Source: Gaiellasilicea sp963749515 (GTDB lineage: Bacteria; Actinomycetota; Thermoleophilia; Gaiellales; Gaiellaceae). From it: a stretch of DNA of 64,000 bases. The stretch spans positions 62,001 through 126,000 of the forward strand of contig CAVVMR010000006.1 of NCBI GenBank assembly GCA_963749515.1, written 5' to 3'. How positions within the stretch are numbered: position 1 is the stretch's first letter; the number at the start of each line of letters is the position of its first letter. The notes beneath the pieces were generated by a model that did no database searches, was not told the DNA's origin, and saw only the letters and a list, made by a program, of their open reading frames with translations. Of the stretch, positions 1-10,342 are shown in pieces. The translations under genes and the position numbers were made by a program.

Positions 1-847
1 GGCGGGCAACCGAGGCGACCGGCCGGTCGAGCTGGAGGTGACGCTGCAGCAGCAGGCCGGGAAGCGGGCCAAGCTGAACGGTGCGCCGCTGCGGTCGGCC
101 GAGCAGCTCCGCGGCGAGGTCACGACGCTCGTCTTCACGCCGGACCGGCTTGCCGTCGTGAAGGGCGGCCCCGCCGCGCGCCGCGCCTACTTCGACCGGA
201 CGCTGACGCGGCTGTTGCCGAGCCGGGCGTCGCTCCCGGTCGAGTATGCGGCGGCGGTTGGACAGCGGAATGCGGCCCTTCGGCGGGTCTCGTTCGGCGC
301 CTCGACCCGCGAGGCCGTTGCGCCCTGGACCGAGCAGGTTGCCACGCTCGGCGCCTCGCTCGTCGCTTCACGCCAGGAGGCGCTCGCCCTTCTCTCGCCG
401 GTCTTCGCCGAGCGCGCGGACGAGCTCGGCCTACCTGGGGCCGCGCTCGACTACGCCGGTGAGCCACCGACGACCGCGGCGCTCGAGGCCCGCCTGGAGC
501 GCGATCTGGAGCGAGGCGTCACCGGTCTCGGCCCGCACCTCGACGACGTGACCGTCCGCTCGGGAGAGCGGGACCTCCGGAACTTCGGCTCCCAGGGCGA
601 GCAGCGCCTGGCCGTGCTCTCGCTCCTGCTCGCCGAGGCCGAGGTGATCGCCGAGCAGCGGCAGACGCCGCCGCTCGTCCTCCTCGACGACGTTCTCTCG
701 GAGCTCGATGCGGCTCGCCGGCGGGCGCTGGCCGAGAGGATCGGGCGCGTCGGACAGACGATCGTCACCGCCACGAGTGCCGACGCGCTGCCGCTGGACC
801 CCGCGCAGCTGCTCGAAGTGACTCCCGGCGTGGTGAGGGCGGCCTGA
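1..847 (+). CDS. recF: DNA replication/repair protein RecF (5' truncated by window edge)
   Basis: RecF is an ABC/SMC-type ATPase that helps load RecA at gapped DNA. The reading frame is open from base 2 with no start codon in keeping with the family, so the N-terminal Walker A part lies outside the window; about 281 C-terminal codons are visible. The ABC signature-like motif SQGEQR (about 590-607) and Walker B LVLLDDVLSELD (from about 674) are clear. A GTG at 38 could be mistaken for a start, but the upstream codons are in frame and family-like. The stop overlaps the next gene's ATG (ATGA). Neighbours DUF721-gyrB-gyrA are the standard actinobacterial order. Confidence 0.95.
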   Translation, partial: AGNRGDRPVELEVTLQQQAGKRAKLNGAPLRSAEQLRGEVTTLVFTPDRLAVVKGGPAARRAYFDRTLTRLLPSRASLPVEYAAAVGQRNAALRRVSFGASTREAVAPWTEQVATLGASLVASRQEALALLSPVFAERADELGLPGAALDYAGEPPTTAALEARLERDLERGVTGLGPHLDDVTVRSGERDLRNFGSQGEQRLAVLSLLLAEAEVIAEQRQTPPLVLLDDVLSELDAARRRALAERIGRVGQTIVTATSADALPLDPAQLLEVTPGVVRAA

Positions 848-1311
848 TGGACCGCCTCGACCGCCAGGTCCGGCGGGAGCTCGGCCGGATCGGGCCGATG
901 GACGGGGACATGACGGCGATCGTGCGCGTGTGGTCCGCCGCGGTGGGCGAGACGGTCGCGCGGAACGCCTGCCCCGCACGCCTGGCGCGCGACGGCACGC
1001 TCCACGTGAACACCGCGTCCGCGACGTGGGCCTTCGAGCTCGGGAGCCTCGCGCCGACGATCCTGGAGCAGCTCCGGGACGAGCTCGGCGAGGCAGCGCC
1101 GCCGGCGCTTCGCTTCGCTCCGGGACCGATTCCGGACCCCGTCGCGGAGACGGCCGAGCAGCGTGGTCCGACCGCGCCCGCGGTCGCCGCCGAAGACCGC
1201 GCGGAGGCGTCCGGGATCGCGGCCGGGATCGAGGACGAGGAGCTCCGCGAGCTCGTCTCGAGGACCGTCGCCGCAGGCCTCGCGAAGGCCCGGTCCGACC
1301 GGGGTTTCTGA
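847..1311 (+). CDS. DUF721 (DciA-type) protein
   Basis: A 154-residue protein of the DUF721 family, of which DciA is the replicative-helicase-loading member. The N-terminal half (about residues 1-80) has the family pattern: a conserved tryptophan in RVWSAAVGETVARNA, then the strand-rich LHVNTASATWAFEL segment. The C-terminal 70 residues are Pro/Ala/Glu-rich and probably disordered. The start ATG overlaps recF's TGA by one base, so translation is coupled. A DUF721 gene between recF and gyrB is typical of Actinobacteria. A helicase-loading role is inferred from the family only. Confidence 0.85.
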   Translation: MDRLDRQVRRELGRIGPMDGDMTAIVRVWSAAVGETVARNACPARLARDGTLHVNTASATWAFELGSLAPTILEQLRDELGEAAPPALRFAPGPIPDPVAETAEQRGPTAPAVAAEDRAEASGIAAGIEDEELRELVSRTVAAGLAKARSDRGF

Positions 1312-1317
1312 TAGACT
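1312..1317 (+). promoter_or_regulatory. Candidate -10 element for gyrB
   Basis: TAGACT directly follows the DUF721 stop codon. It resembles the TANNCT -10 hexamers found before other transcription units here and would start a leader of roughly 34 nt before gyrB. No convincing -35 element is present, so this is weak. Confidence 0.3.
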
Positions 1318-1357
1318 GTGTTCCGCCCGCAAGGTGCTTATTTGCAGGGCTTTTTTG

Positions 1358-3748
1358 ATGGCTGAAACCGCATATACCGCAAAAGACATCACCGTTCTGG
1401 AGGGTCTCGAGCCCGTTCGGCTCCGACCCGGGATGTACATCGGCTCCACCGGTCCGCGCGGCCTTCACCACCTCGTCTACGAGGTCGTCGACAACGCCGT
1501 CGACGAGGCGCTCGCGGGACACAACGAATCGGTCGAGGTGACCCTCCATCCGGACAATTCGGTCACCGTCGTCGACCGTGGCCGGGGCATCCCCGTGGAC
1601 CTGATCGAGGACCAGGGGCTGTCTGCGATGACGGTCGTGCTGACCAAGCTCCACGCCGGCGGCAAGTTCGGCGGCGACGGCTACAAGGTCTCGGGCGGCC
1701 TGCACGGCGTCGGCCTGTCGGTCGTCAACGCGCTCTCGGAGCGCCTCGTGGCCGAGGTGCGCCGCGACGGAGAGATCTACCGGCAGGAGTTCGAGCGCGG
1801 CGTCCCGCTCGGGGACATGGAGATCATCGGCAAGGCGGAGAAGGGCGACAGCGGCACGAAGATCCATTTCCTGCCCGACGGCGGGATCTTCGAGGAGATC
1901 GACTTCTCGACCCCGACCCTCGTCCAGCGCCTGCGCGAGACGGCGTTCCTCACACGCGGCCTGCGGATCATCCTCACCGACGAGCGCGAGGGCGAGGACC
2001 GGCACGAGTTCTACGCCGAGGGCGGCATCCGGGACTTCGTCGCCTACGTGAACGACGCGAAGGACCCGGTCCACAAGCACATCGTCTACTTCGAGGGCGA
2101 GAGCGAGCACGGCCACGTCGAGGTGGCGATGCAGTGGAACACCTCGTACGTCGACTCGGTCTACTCGTTCGCCAACAACATCAACACGCACGAGGGCGGC
2201 ACGCATTTGCAGGGATTCCGCTCCGCCCTGACGCGCACGCTGAACAAGTACGCGCGCGACAAGGGGCTGCTGAAGGAGAAGGAGGACAACCTCGAGGGCG
2301 AGGACGTGCGCGAGGGACTGGCGGCGGTGATCTCCGTCAAGCTCGCGAACCCGCAGTTCGAGGGCCAGACGAAGACGAAGCTCGGCAACCCGCCGATCGC
2401 CGGCCTCGTCGAGACCACGGTCAACCAGAAGCTGGCCGAGTTCATGGAGGAGAACCCGCAGGACGCCCGCCAGATGATCATGAAGGCCATCTCCGCCTCG
2501 CGCGCCCGGCAGGCGGCGCGGAAGGCACGCGAGCTCACGCGCCGCAAGAGCGCGCTCGAGAGCATGTCGCTCCCGGGCAAGCTGGCCGACTGCTCGATCA
2601 AGGATCCGGAGTCGGCGGAGCTCTTCATCGTCGAGGGCGACTCCGCCGGCGGCTCGGCCAAGATGGGCCGCGACCGCACCTACCAGGCGATCCTGCCGCT
2701 GCGCGGGAAGATCATCAACTCGGAGAAGAACCGGATCAACAAGGTTCTCTCCAACAACGAGATCCAGGCGATGATCACGGCCATCGGCACCAGCCTCGGC
2801 GACGAGTTCGACATCGCGAAGCTGCGCTATCACCGGGTGATCGTGATGACCGACGCCGACGTCGACGGCTCGCACATCAGGACGCTGATCCTGACGTTCC
2901 TCTACCGGCAGATGCCGGAGCTGATCGAGCGCGGCCACATCTACATCGCCGTGCCGCCGCTCTACAAGGTCAAGCTCGGCAACCAGGAGTACTACTTCGA
3001 GAAGGACGCGCAGCTCGAGGAGCTGCTCGTGCGCGAGCGCGTCGGCGACCTCGAGATCGGCTCACGCGGCGGCGAGGCGCTGAAGCTCACCGAGGCTCGC
3101 TGGGGCCGCTTCGTGCGCGCGCTGGCGGAGTTCGAGGGCTGGCTGGCCCGGCTCCGCGCCGACTTCGGAGCGCCTGCGGCCGACTTTGTCATCACGCACC
3201 GGATCGTGGAGAACGACGCCTCCTCGATCATCGAGCTCGGGAAGGCGATCGACGCCACCGTCGACAACGGCTATGCGCTCAGCATCCTCGGCCAGGCCGA
3301 GGGCACGCTCGAGGTGAAGGTCGTCGAGACTGAGACGAGCTCCGCCACTCACATCACGGTGCCGGCGGAGCTGCTGGCCTCGCCGGTGTACGCGAACCTG
3401 CGCCGGGCGTACGCGAAGCTGCTCGACATCGTCGGTCCGCCCCCGTTCAAGCTCGCGATCGGCAAGAAGACGCGTGAGGCCGAGACCTTCGGCGCGCTCC
3501 GGCACGAGTCGCTCGAGCTGGCGAAGGAGGGACTCCAGCTCTCGCGCTTCAAGGGGCTCGGCGAGATGAACGAGGAGCAGCTCTGGGAGACGACCATGGA
3601 CCCGGCCCGCCGTCTCCTGGTCCGAGTCGACGTCGAGGACGCCTCGGCGGCCGACAAGATGTTCTCGACCCTGATGGGTGACCAGGTCGAGCCGCGCAGG
3701 GCTTTCATCGAAGAGAACGCGCGCGACGTCCGCTTCCTTGATGTCTGA
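1358..3748 (+). CDS. gyrB: DNA gyrase subunit B
   Basis: ATPase subunit of DNA gyrase, which introduces negative supercoils together with GyrA. 796 residues from ATG 1358; the frame is open further upstream, but MAETAYTAKDITVLEGLEPVRLRPGMYIG is not needed to extend and this start matches the family. The GHKL ATPase domain shows EVVDNAVDEAL, DRGRGIPVD and GGLHGVGLSVVNA; the Toprim domain shows EGDSAGG and DADVDGSHIR. A segment of roughly 170 residues (about 550-725) interrupts the Toprim region before RFKGLGEMNEEQLWETTMDP, as in E. coli GyrB but unlike the short GyrB of mycobacteria and Streptomyces. A small ORF overlaps its stop and leads to gyrA. Confidence 0.98.
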   Translation: MAETAYTAKDITVLEGLEPVRLRPGMYIGSTGPRGLHHLVYEVVDNAVDEALAGHNESVEVTLHPDNSVTVVDRGRGIPVDLIEDQGLSAMTVVLTKLHAGGKFGGDGYKVSGGLHGVGLSVVNALSERLVAEVRRDGEIYRQEFERGVPLGDMEIIGKAEKGDSGTKIHFLPDGGIFEEIDFSTPTLVQRLRETAFLTRGLRIILTDEREGEDRHEFYAEGGIRDFVAYVNDAKDPVHKHIVYFEGESEHGHVEVAMQWNTSYVDSVYSFANNINTHEGGTHLQGFRSALTRTLNKYARDKGLLKEKEDNLEGEDVREGLAAVISVKLANPQFEGQTKTKLGNPPIAGLVETTVNQKLAEFMEENPQDARQMIMKAISASRARQAARKARELTRRKSALESMSLPGKLADCSIKDPESAELFIVEGDSAGGSAKMGRDRTYQAILPLRGKIINSEKNRINKVLSNNEIQAMITAIGTSLGDEFDIAKLRYHRVIVMTDADVDGSHIRTLILTFLYRQMPELIERGHIYIAVPPLYKVKLGNQEYYFEKDAQLEELLVRERVGDLEIGSRGGEALKLTEARWGRFVRALAEFEGWLARLRADFGAPAADFVITHRIVENDASSIIELGKAIDATVDNGYALSILGQAEGTLEVKVVETETSSATHITVPAELLASPVYANLRRAYAKLLDIVGPPPFKLAIGKKTREAETFGALRHESLELAKEGLQLSRFKGLGEMNEEQLWETTMDPARRLLVRVDVEDASAADKMFSTLMGDQVEPRRAFIEENARDVRFLDV

Positions 3749-3883
3749 GTTCTTCGAGATGTCGCCCGAATGTGACGGCTCGTTGCCGGAGGCCGGCTTT
3801 GCCGGCCGGGAGCCGCGGGTCGCTGGTTACGACGCAACGAGGAAGGAGGGGGCTCATGGGGGAACCATGGGTTCCCGCATGCC

Positions 3884-3887
<4 letters not shown>
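3741..3887 (+). CDS. Possible 48-residue ORF bridging gyrB and gyrA
   Basis: An ATG inside the last codons of gyrB (overlap ATGTCTGA) opens a 48-codon frame that stops at 3885-3887, overlapping the gyrA start codon as ATGA. The product would begin MSEFFEMSPECDGSLPEAGF; no family is recognised. gyrA itself has no Shine-Dalgarno sequence close to its ATG, so reinitiation from this ORF would explain how gyrA is translated. It could also be a chance open frame in a GC-rich intergenic region; its two exact overlaps are the only evidence. Confidence 0.35.
3791..3876 (+). other. Two hairpins in the gyrB-gyrA junction
   Basis: Two perfect inverted repeats lie between gyrB and gyrA: 3791-3807 (7-bp stem GGCCGGC/GCCGGCC, 3-nt loop) and 3860-3876 (7-bp stem GGGAACC/GGTTCCC, loop ATG). 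The second sits between a good purine-rich ribosome site (GGAGGG, 3845-3850) and the gyrA ATG at 3884. Neither has a T-run, so they are not simple terminators. Confidence 0.5.
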
Positions 3888-6484
<2,597 letters not shown>

Positions 6485-6524
6485 CTGCGAGAAACCTACC
6501 GTTTTCTCCTGACTCCCTTCCCAA

Positions 6525-6550
6525 ACACGGAAAAACCGTGTATATCTTTA
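6525..6550 (+). terminator. Putative terminator after gyrA
   Basis: Inverted repeat ACACGG-AAAAA-CCGTGT (6525-6541) followed by the AT-rich stretch ATATCTTTA, 40 bases after the gyrA stop. The short stem and imperfect T-run make it a weak intrinsic terminator. A second small inverted repeat, GAGAAA/TTTCTC (6489-6518), precedes it. Confidence 0.5.
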
Positions 6551-6590
6551 CTCTTGGGTGGTCGTAACACTCGTCGATAAAGGGATCAGC

Positions 6591-6887
6591 ATGGCTTACA
6601 ACACGCAATTGAACATTCTCGAGCCGGTGAACCTGTCCGAGCACCTGGACAAGATCGAGCTCTACCTCGGGCAGGTCTGCCAGATCGCCGGCATCTCGAA
6701 GATGCAGCTCGACTACTGGACGAACAAGGCCCAGATTCCGACCAAGGGCAAGAAGCAGCGCATCTACGACATCGAGGCGCTCGAGACGGTGATGCTGATC
6801 AAGCAGGCCAAGGACAAGGGCCTGAACCTCGGTGCGGCGATCGAGGCTGCCCGCCGCTTCCGGAGCGCGAATGCTCCGCTGGGCTAG
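6591..6887 (+). CDS. Small MerR-type HTH regulator
   Basis: A 98-residue protein with a MerR-like winged helix: YLGQVCQIAGISKMQLDYWTNKAQIPTKG followed by the wing and IYDIEALETVMLIKQAKDKG. There is no long dimerisation coiled coil or effector domain, so it is shorter than classical MerR regulators. The N-terminus (MAYNTQLNILEPVNLSEHLDK) is of unknown role. ATG 6591 is preceded by AAAGGGA at good spacing and was chosen over a further upstream GTG. It is a single gene that ends 9 bases from the convergent slipin gene. Its target is unknown. Confidence 0.75.
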   Translation: MAYNTQLNILEPVNLSEHLDKIELYLGQVCQIAGISKMQLDYWTNKAQIPTKGKKQRIYDIEALETVMLIKQAKDKGLNLGAAIEAARRFRSANAPLG

Positions 6888-6896
6888 CCCGCTCCG

Positions 6897-7676
6897 CTAG
6901 CTCTCGATCGTTCCGCCGCCGCCCGCTTTGCCCATGAAGGCGGTCAGCATGTCGATCGGCGCCGGGAAGACGATCGTCGTCGCATTCGTCGCGCCGATCT
7001 CGAGCAGCGTCTGCAGGTAGCGCAGCTGGAGGGCCATCGGCGACTTCGCCATCACGTCGGCGGCGTCGGCCAGCTTCTGGGAGGCCTGGAACTCGCCTTC
7101 GGCGGCGATGATCTTGGCTCGCCGCTCGCGTTCTGCCTCCGCCTGGCGCGCCATCGCCCGCTGCATCCCGGCGGGGATCTCCACGTCCTTGACCTCGACG
7201 ATCGAGACCTTCACACCCCACGGCGAGGTCGCCTCGTCGATGATGTTCTGGAGGATCGCGTTGATCTTGTCGCGCTCGGAGAGCAGCTCGTCGAGCATGT
7301 GCTGGCCGAGGACGGAACGGAGCGTCGTCTGCGAAATCTGGGAGGTCGCGACCATGAAGTTCTCGATCTGCACGATCGCGTTCTTCGGCTCCACGATCCG
7401 GAAGTAGGCGACGGCGTTCACGCGCACCGGCACGTTGTCCTTCGTGATCACCTCTTGCGGGGGGACGTTGAGGGTGATCGTGCGCAGGTCGACCTTCACC
7501 ATCCGGTCGAGGATCGGGATGAGGAAGAAGAGCCCCGGCCCCTTCGGCTCGGGCAAGAGCCGGCCGAGTCGGAAGATGACGCCCCGCTCGTACTCGCGTG
7601 CGACCTTGACCGCGGCGAAGATGACCATCAGCCCGATCAGGGCGATGGCGGCGATGATGATCAGTGCGACGGACAC
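6897..7676 (-). CDS. Slipin/stomatin-like SPFH membrane protein
   Basis: A 259-residue SPFH (band 7) protein. An N-terminal transmembrane helix (about residues 3-22) is followed by YERGVIFRLGRLLPEPKGPGLFFLIPILD, the prohibitin-homology core, and a charged helix rich in Ala/Glu/Arg (MARQAEAERERRAKIIAAEGE). Slipins scaffold membrane microdomains and are the usual partners of NfeD proteases. The GTG start lies 2 bases after the nfeD stop, with AAAGGA inside nfeD as ribosome site, so the two genes form an operon. Confidence 0.93.
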   Translation of the reverse strand: MSVALIIIAAIALIGLMVIFAAVKVAREYERGVIFRLGRLLPEPKGPGLFFLIPILDRMVKVDLRTITLNVPPQEVITKDNVPVRVNAVAYFRIVEPKNAIVQIENFMVATSQISQTTLRSVLGQHMLDELLSERDKINAILQNIIDEATSPWGVKVSIVEVKDVEIPAGMQRAMARQAEAERERRAKIIAAEGEFQASQKLADAADVMAKSPMALQLRYLQTLLEIGATNATTIVFPAPIDMLTAFMGKAGGGGTIES

Positions 7677-7678
7677 GA

Positions 7679-8995
7679 TCAGGTCCTTTCGACGGGTTCC
7701 GGGCTCGTCTCGACGACGAGTTGCAACGTTTCCTGCTCGACGAACTCTACGCGCACGTGGCCGCCCGGCGGCAGCGGCTCGCCGTCGTTGGTGCGGGCGC
7801 GCCAGAGCTCGCCGTCCACGAAGACCAGGTTCTCGGCGCGTACCTGGCCGGTCTCGCCGACGAGCCGGTGGGTGCCGACCTCGGGGCTCGTGCGCCGGAG
7901 CTTGACGGCCTTCGTCAGCGCGAAACCGAAGAGCAACACCAGCGTTGAGGCAATCGCGACCGCCACCGGGAGCGAGACCTGATACGCGTCGCCCGCGGGA
8001 TCGAAGAGCATCAACGAGCCGATGACGAAGGTGATCGCACCCGCGAGAGAGAGCGCCCCGTGCGAGATGATGAACGCCTCGGCGACGAAGAACCCCGCCG
8101 CGAGCAGCATCAGGAGCAGCCCGGCGATCGAGACGGGCAGCACCTGGAGGCCGTAGAGGCCGACGATCAGCGAGATCGCGCCGACGGTGCCGGGGAACAC
8201 GAGACCGGGGTTCCAGAGCTCGACGACGATCCCGATCAGGCCGATCGAGAGCATCAGGGCGATGATGTTCGGGTCGATCAGCAGGTCGAGGATGCGCTTC
8301 CAGGCCGACATCTCGATTCGCTCGATGCTCGTGTCGGCCGGCACGGCGACGGTCAGTCCCTTCGGCTTCGTCTCGAGGCCGTCGATCTGGCGGAAGAGAT
8401 CCGCGTAGTCCGTGGCGAGAATGTCGATCACGTCCTGCCGCAGCGCCTCGCGGGCGCCGAGGTTCGTCGCGACCGTGACCATTCGCCGCGCGACCTGGAC
8501 GTTGCGGTCGTGCTCGCGGGCGAGCTCGCCGATGTAGGCGGCGGCGTCGTTGACGATCTTGCGCCGCAGATCGTCCGAAATGTCCTCGCCGCCGATCGAG
8601 ACCGGGGTCGACGAGCCGATGTTCGTCTGCGGCGCCATCGCGAGCACGTCGGCCGCCATGCCGATGACGGCCCCGGCCGAGTCGGCGCTGGCGCCCGGGG
8701 GCGCGACGTAGACGATCACCGGAATCTTCGCGGCCAGGATGCCCTTGACGATGTCCCGCATCGAGGAGCCGAGCCCACCGGGTGTGTCCATCTCGATCAC
8801 GACCGCCGCGAAGCCCTCCTCCTCACCCCGGTCGATCGCATCCAGCAGGTACTCCTGCGTCACCGGGTTGACGTCGTTCTCGAACTCCACCACGAGGACC
8901 TTCTGCTGCGTGGCGGCCGTGGCCGAGCCGGAGAACGCAGCGGCTGCGACCAGCGCCGCGAGAGCGATCAGACCCCGCGAGAGGGGAGCGTTCAA
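7679..8995 (-). CDS. nfeD: NfeD-family membrane serine protease
   Basis: A 438-residue long-form NfeD. After a signal peptide (SRGLIALAALVAAAAFSGSATA) comes a ClpP-like protease domain with the serine motif GASADSAGAVIGM and a conserved lysine in LRRKIVNDAAAYI. Four or so membrane helices (ALMLSIGLIGIVVELW onward) and a C-terminal OB-fold (VGETGQVRAENLVFVDGELWRA) complete it. The archaeal homologue cleaves a stomatin-like partner, and the slipin gene directly downstream fits that. The start is a TTG 13 bases after the upstream ROK gene; the frame continues upstream without a start that suits the family. Confidence 0.9.
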   Translation of the reverse strand: MNAPLSRGLIALAALVAAAAFSGSATAATQQKVLVVEFENDVNPVTQEYLLDAIDRGEEEGFAAVVIEMDTPGGLGSSMRDIVKGILAAKIPVIVYVAPPGASADSAGAVIGMAADVLAMAPQTNIGSSTPVSIGGEDISDDLRRKIVNDAAAYIGELAREHDRNVQVARRMVTVATNLGAREALRQDVIDILATDYADLFRQIDGLETKPKGLTVAVPADTSIERIEMSAWKRILDLLIDPNIIALMLSIGLIGIVVELWNPGLVFPGTVGAISLIVGLYGLQVLPVSIAGLLLMLLAAGFFVAEAFIISHGALSLAGAITFVIGSLMLFDPAGDAYQVSLPVAVAIASTLVLLFGFALTKAVKLRRTSPEVGTHRLVGETGQVRAENLVFVDGELWRARTNDGEPLPPGGHVRVEFVEQETLQLVVETSPEPVERT

Positions 8996-9008
8996 GACAC
9001 TCGAAAGT

Positions 9009-10175
9009 CTACGCGCGGCCGCGGTTCTGGAAGGAGTTGTCGAGCGCCGCGCGCAGCCCGACGGCGAGCGCCCCGGTGAGAACGGCCGCGTCGCCGAGGC
9101 TCGAGACCTCCACGCGCGGCGGGTACGGCAGCCAGCGGGAGAGGAGATCGCGGGTCGGGTCGAGGAGGAGGTCCGCGTTGACGCCGATGCCGCCGCCGAG
9201 GACAACGAGCGCGATGTCGGTGACCGCTGCGACCGGTGCGAGATGAAGGGCGATCCGGCGTGCCTCCTCGGCGACGACCTTCCCGGCGATCGCGTCGCCG
9301 GCGCGTGCCGCCACGAAGATGCTGCGGACGTCGTACGGCGGCTGCAGCGTCGTCGCAACGCTGTTCTCGGCTACGAGCCGTTCCGCGAGCGCAGAGACCG
9401 CTGCAGCACACGGGTCGATGTCGTCCGTGCGGCCGGCGGCGACAAGGTCGACCTCGCCGGCGGCGCCGTGGCGGCCGCGGTGGAGCTCACCCCGCAGGAT
9501 GAGCCCGGCGCCGAGACCGGTGCCGACCGAGAGGAAGACGAAGTCCTCCACGCCGCGCGCGACTCCCTGCCAGCGTTCGCCGACAGCCGCCAGGTTGATG
9601 TCGTTCTCGACGGCGACCGGGATTCCGAGCCGGCTGCGAATGTCGTCACCCCAGTGCCGTCCCTCGAGGCCGGCGACGTTCGTCGCGAGCCGGAGCTGGC
9701 CGGTGTCCGCGTCGACGACACCGGGCACGCCGACGACCGCGCCGTCGATCAGCTCCGCGGACAGCCCGCAGGACTCGGCGAGCGAGTCGCGGAGGACGCC
9801 GATCGCCTCGATCGCCGCGTCGGCGTCGGCTCCGTCGAGCTCGACGTCCTGGCGTGCTCGGATCTCGCCCCGTAGGTCGCAGATCGCGCCGCGCAGGAAG
9901 CGGGCGCCGAGGTCGAGGCCGAGGACGAGCGCCGCTTCCGGCACGAGGTCGAAGAAGACGGCGCCGTAGGTCGGGCGACCCGGGTCGGGCTCGGTCTCCT
10001 GCACGAGCCCCGCCTCGAGCAGCGACTGCAGCGCCAGCGACACGGTCGGTTTCGAGATGCCTGCCCTGCGTGAGATCTCAGCGCGCGAGATGGGAGCGCC
10101 GGCCCGGATCGTCTCGAGCACCGTTCGCTCGTTCAGATCCTTCAACAGCGGCGGAATGGCAGCGGCTCGCGTCAT
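9009..10175 (-). CDS. ROK-family transcriptional regulator (NagC/XylR type)
   Basis: About 388 residues: an N-terminal winged helix (RAEISRRAGISKPTVSLALQSLLEAGLV) and a ROK sugar-kinase-like domain (VLGLDLGARFLRGAI, VENDINLAA, VLGGGIGVNADLL). The zinc-binding Cys cluster CxCGxxGCxE that is usual in ROK proteins is absent; only DPCAAAV stands in its place. It is divergent from the sugar ABC operon at 10343, which it probably represses until a sugar binds. ATG 10175 matches family N-termini; an in-frame ATG at 10208 and TTG at 10217 are alternatives. Confidence 0.92.
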   Translation of the reverse strand: MTRAAAIPPLLKDLNERTVLETIRAGAPISRAEISRRAGISKPTVSLALQSLLEAGLVQETEPDPGRPTYGAVFFDLVPEAALVLGLDLGARFLRGAICDLRGEIRARQDVELDGADADAAIEAIGVLRDSLAESCGLSAELIDGAVVGVPGVVDADTGQLRLATNVAGLEGRHWGDDIRSRLGIPVAVENDINLAAVGERWQGVARGVEDFVFLSVGTGLGAGLILRGELHRGRHGAAGEVDLVAAGRTDDIDPCAAAVSALAERLVAENSVATTLQPPYDVRSIFVAARAGDAIAGKVVAEEARRIALHLAPVAAVTDIALVVLGGGIGVNADLLLDPTRDLLSRWLPYPPRVEVSSLGDAAVLTGALAVGLRAALDNSFQNRGRA

Positions 10176-10219
10176 CTGGTCAACAACCTTACTCGTTTTG
10201 CCGGACATTCCCAGCAAAC

Positions 10220-10267
10220 TTGACTTCCTTGCGGAAGAAGTTCAGAGTCGCGTTCGGAAAGTTAACT
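10220..10267 (+). promoter_or_regulatory. Candidate promoter and ROK operator of the sugar operon
   Basis: TTGACT (10220-10225) is a good -35 match; 17 bases later CAGAGT is a poor -10. Just downstream the palindrome AGTTAACT (10260-10267), inside AAGTTAACTAACTGACC, is AT-rich against a GC-rich background and lies where a repressor would block initiation. Assignment to the adjacent ROK protein is inferred from position. Confidence 0.4.
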
Positions 10268-10342
10268 AACTGACCTGCGCTCGATCGCGTGGGCGGGGGA
10301 CGGGGACGCGATGACGTCCGGACACTCCAGAGGAGGGCTCAG

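Noticed and set aside
431..2938. Very long open frame on the minus strand across recF-gyrB, and similar long frames opposite most genes
   Set aside because: These are GC-rich shadow frames with Arg/Val/Asp-biased composition and no family motifs; the plus-strand genes explain the sequence.
6881..6890. Palindrome GGGCTAGCCC between the MerR-like gene and slipin
   Set aside because: It is only 10 bases, lies across the stop codon and has no T-run on either strand, so a bidirectional terminator is not supported.
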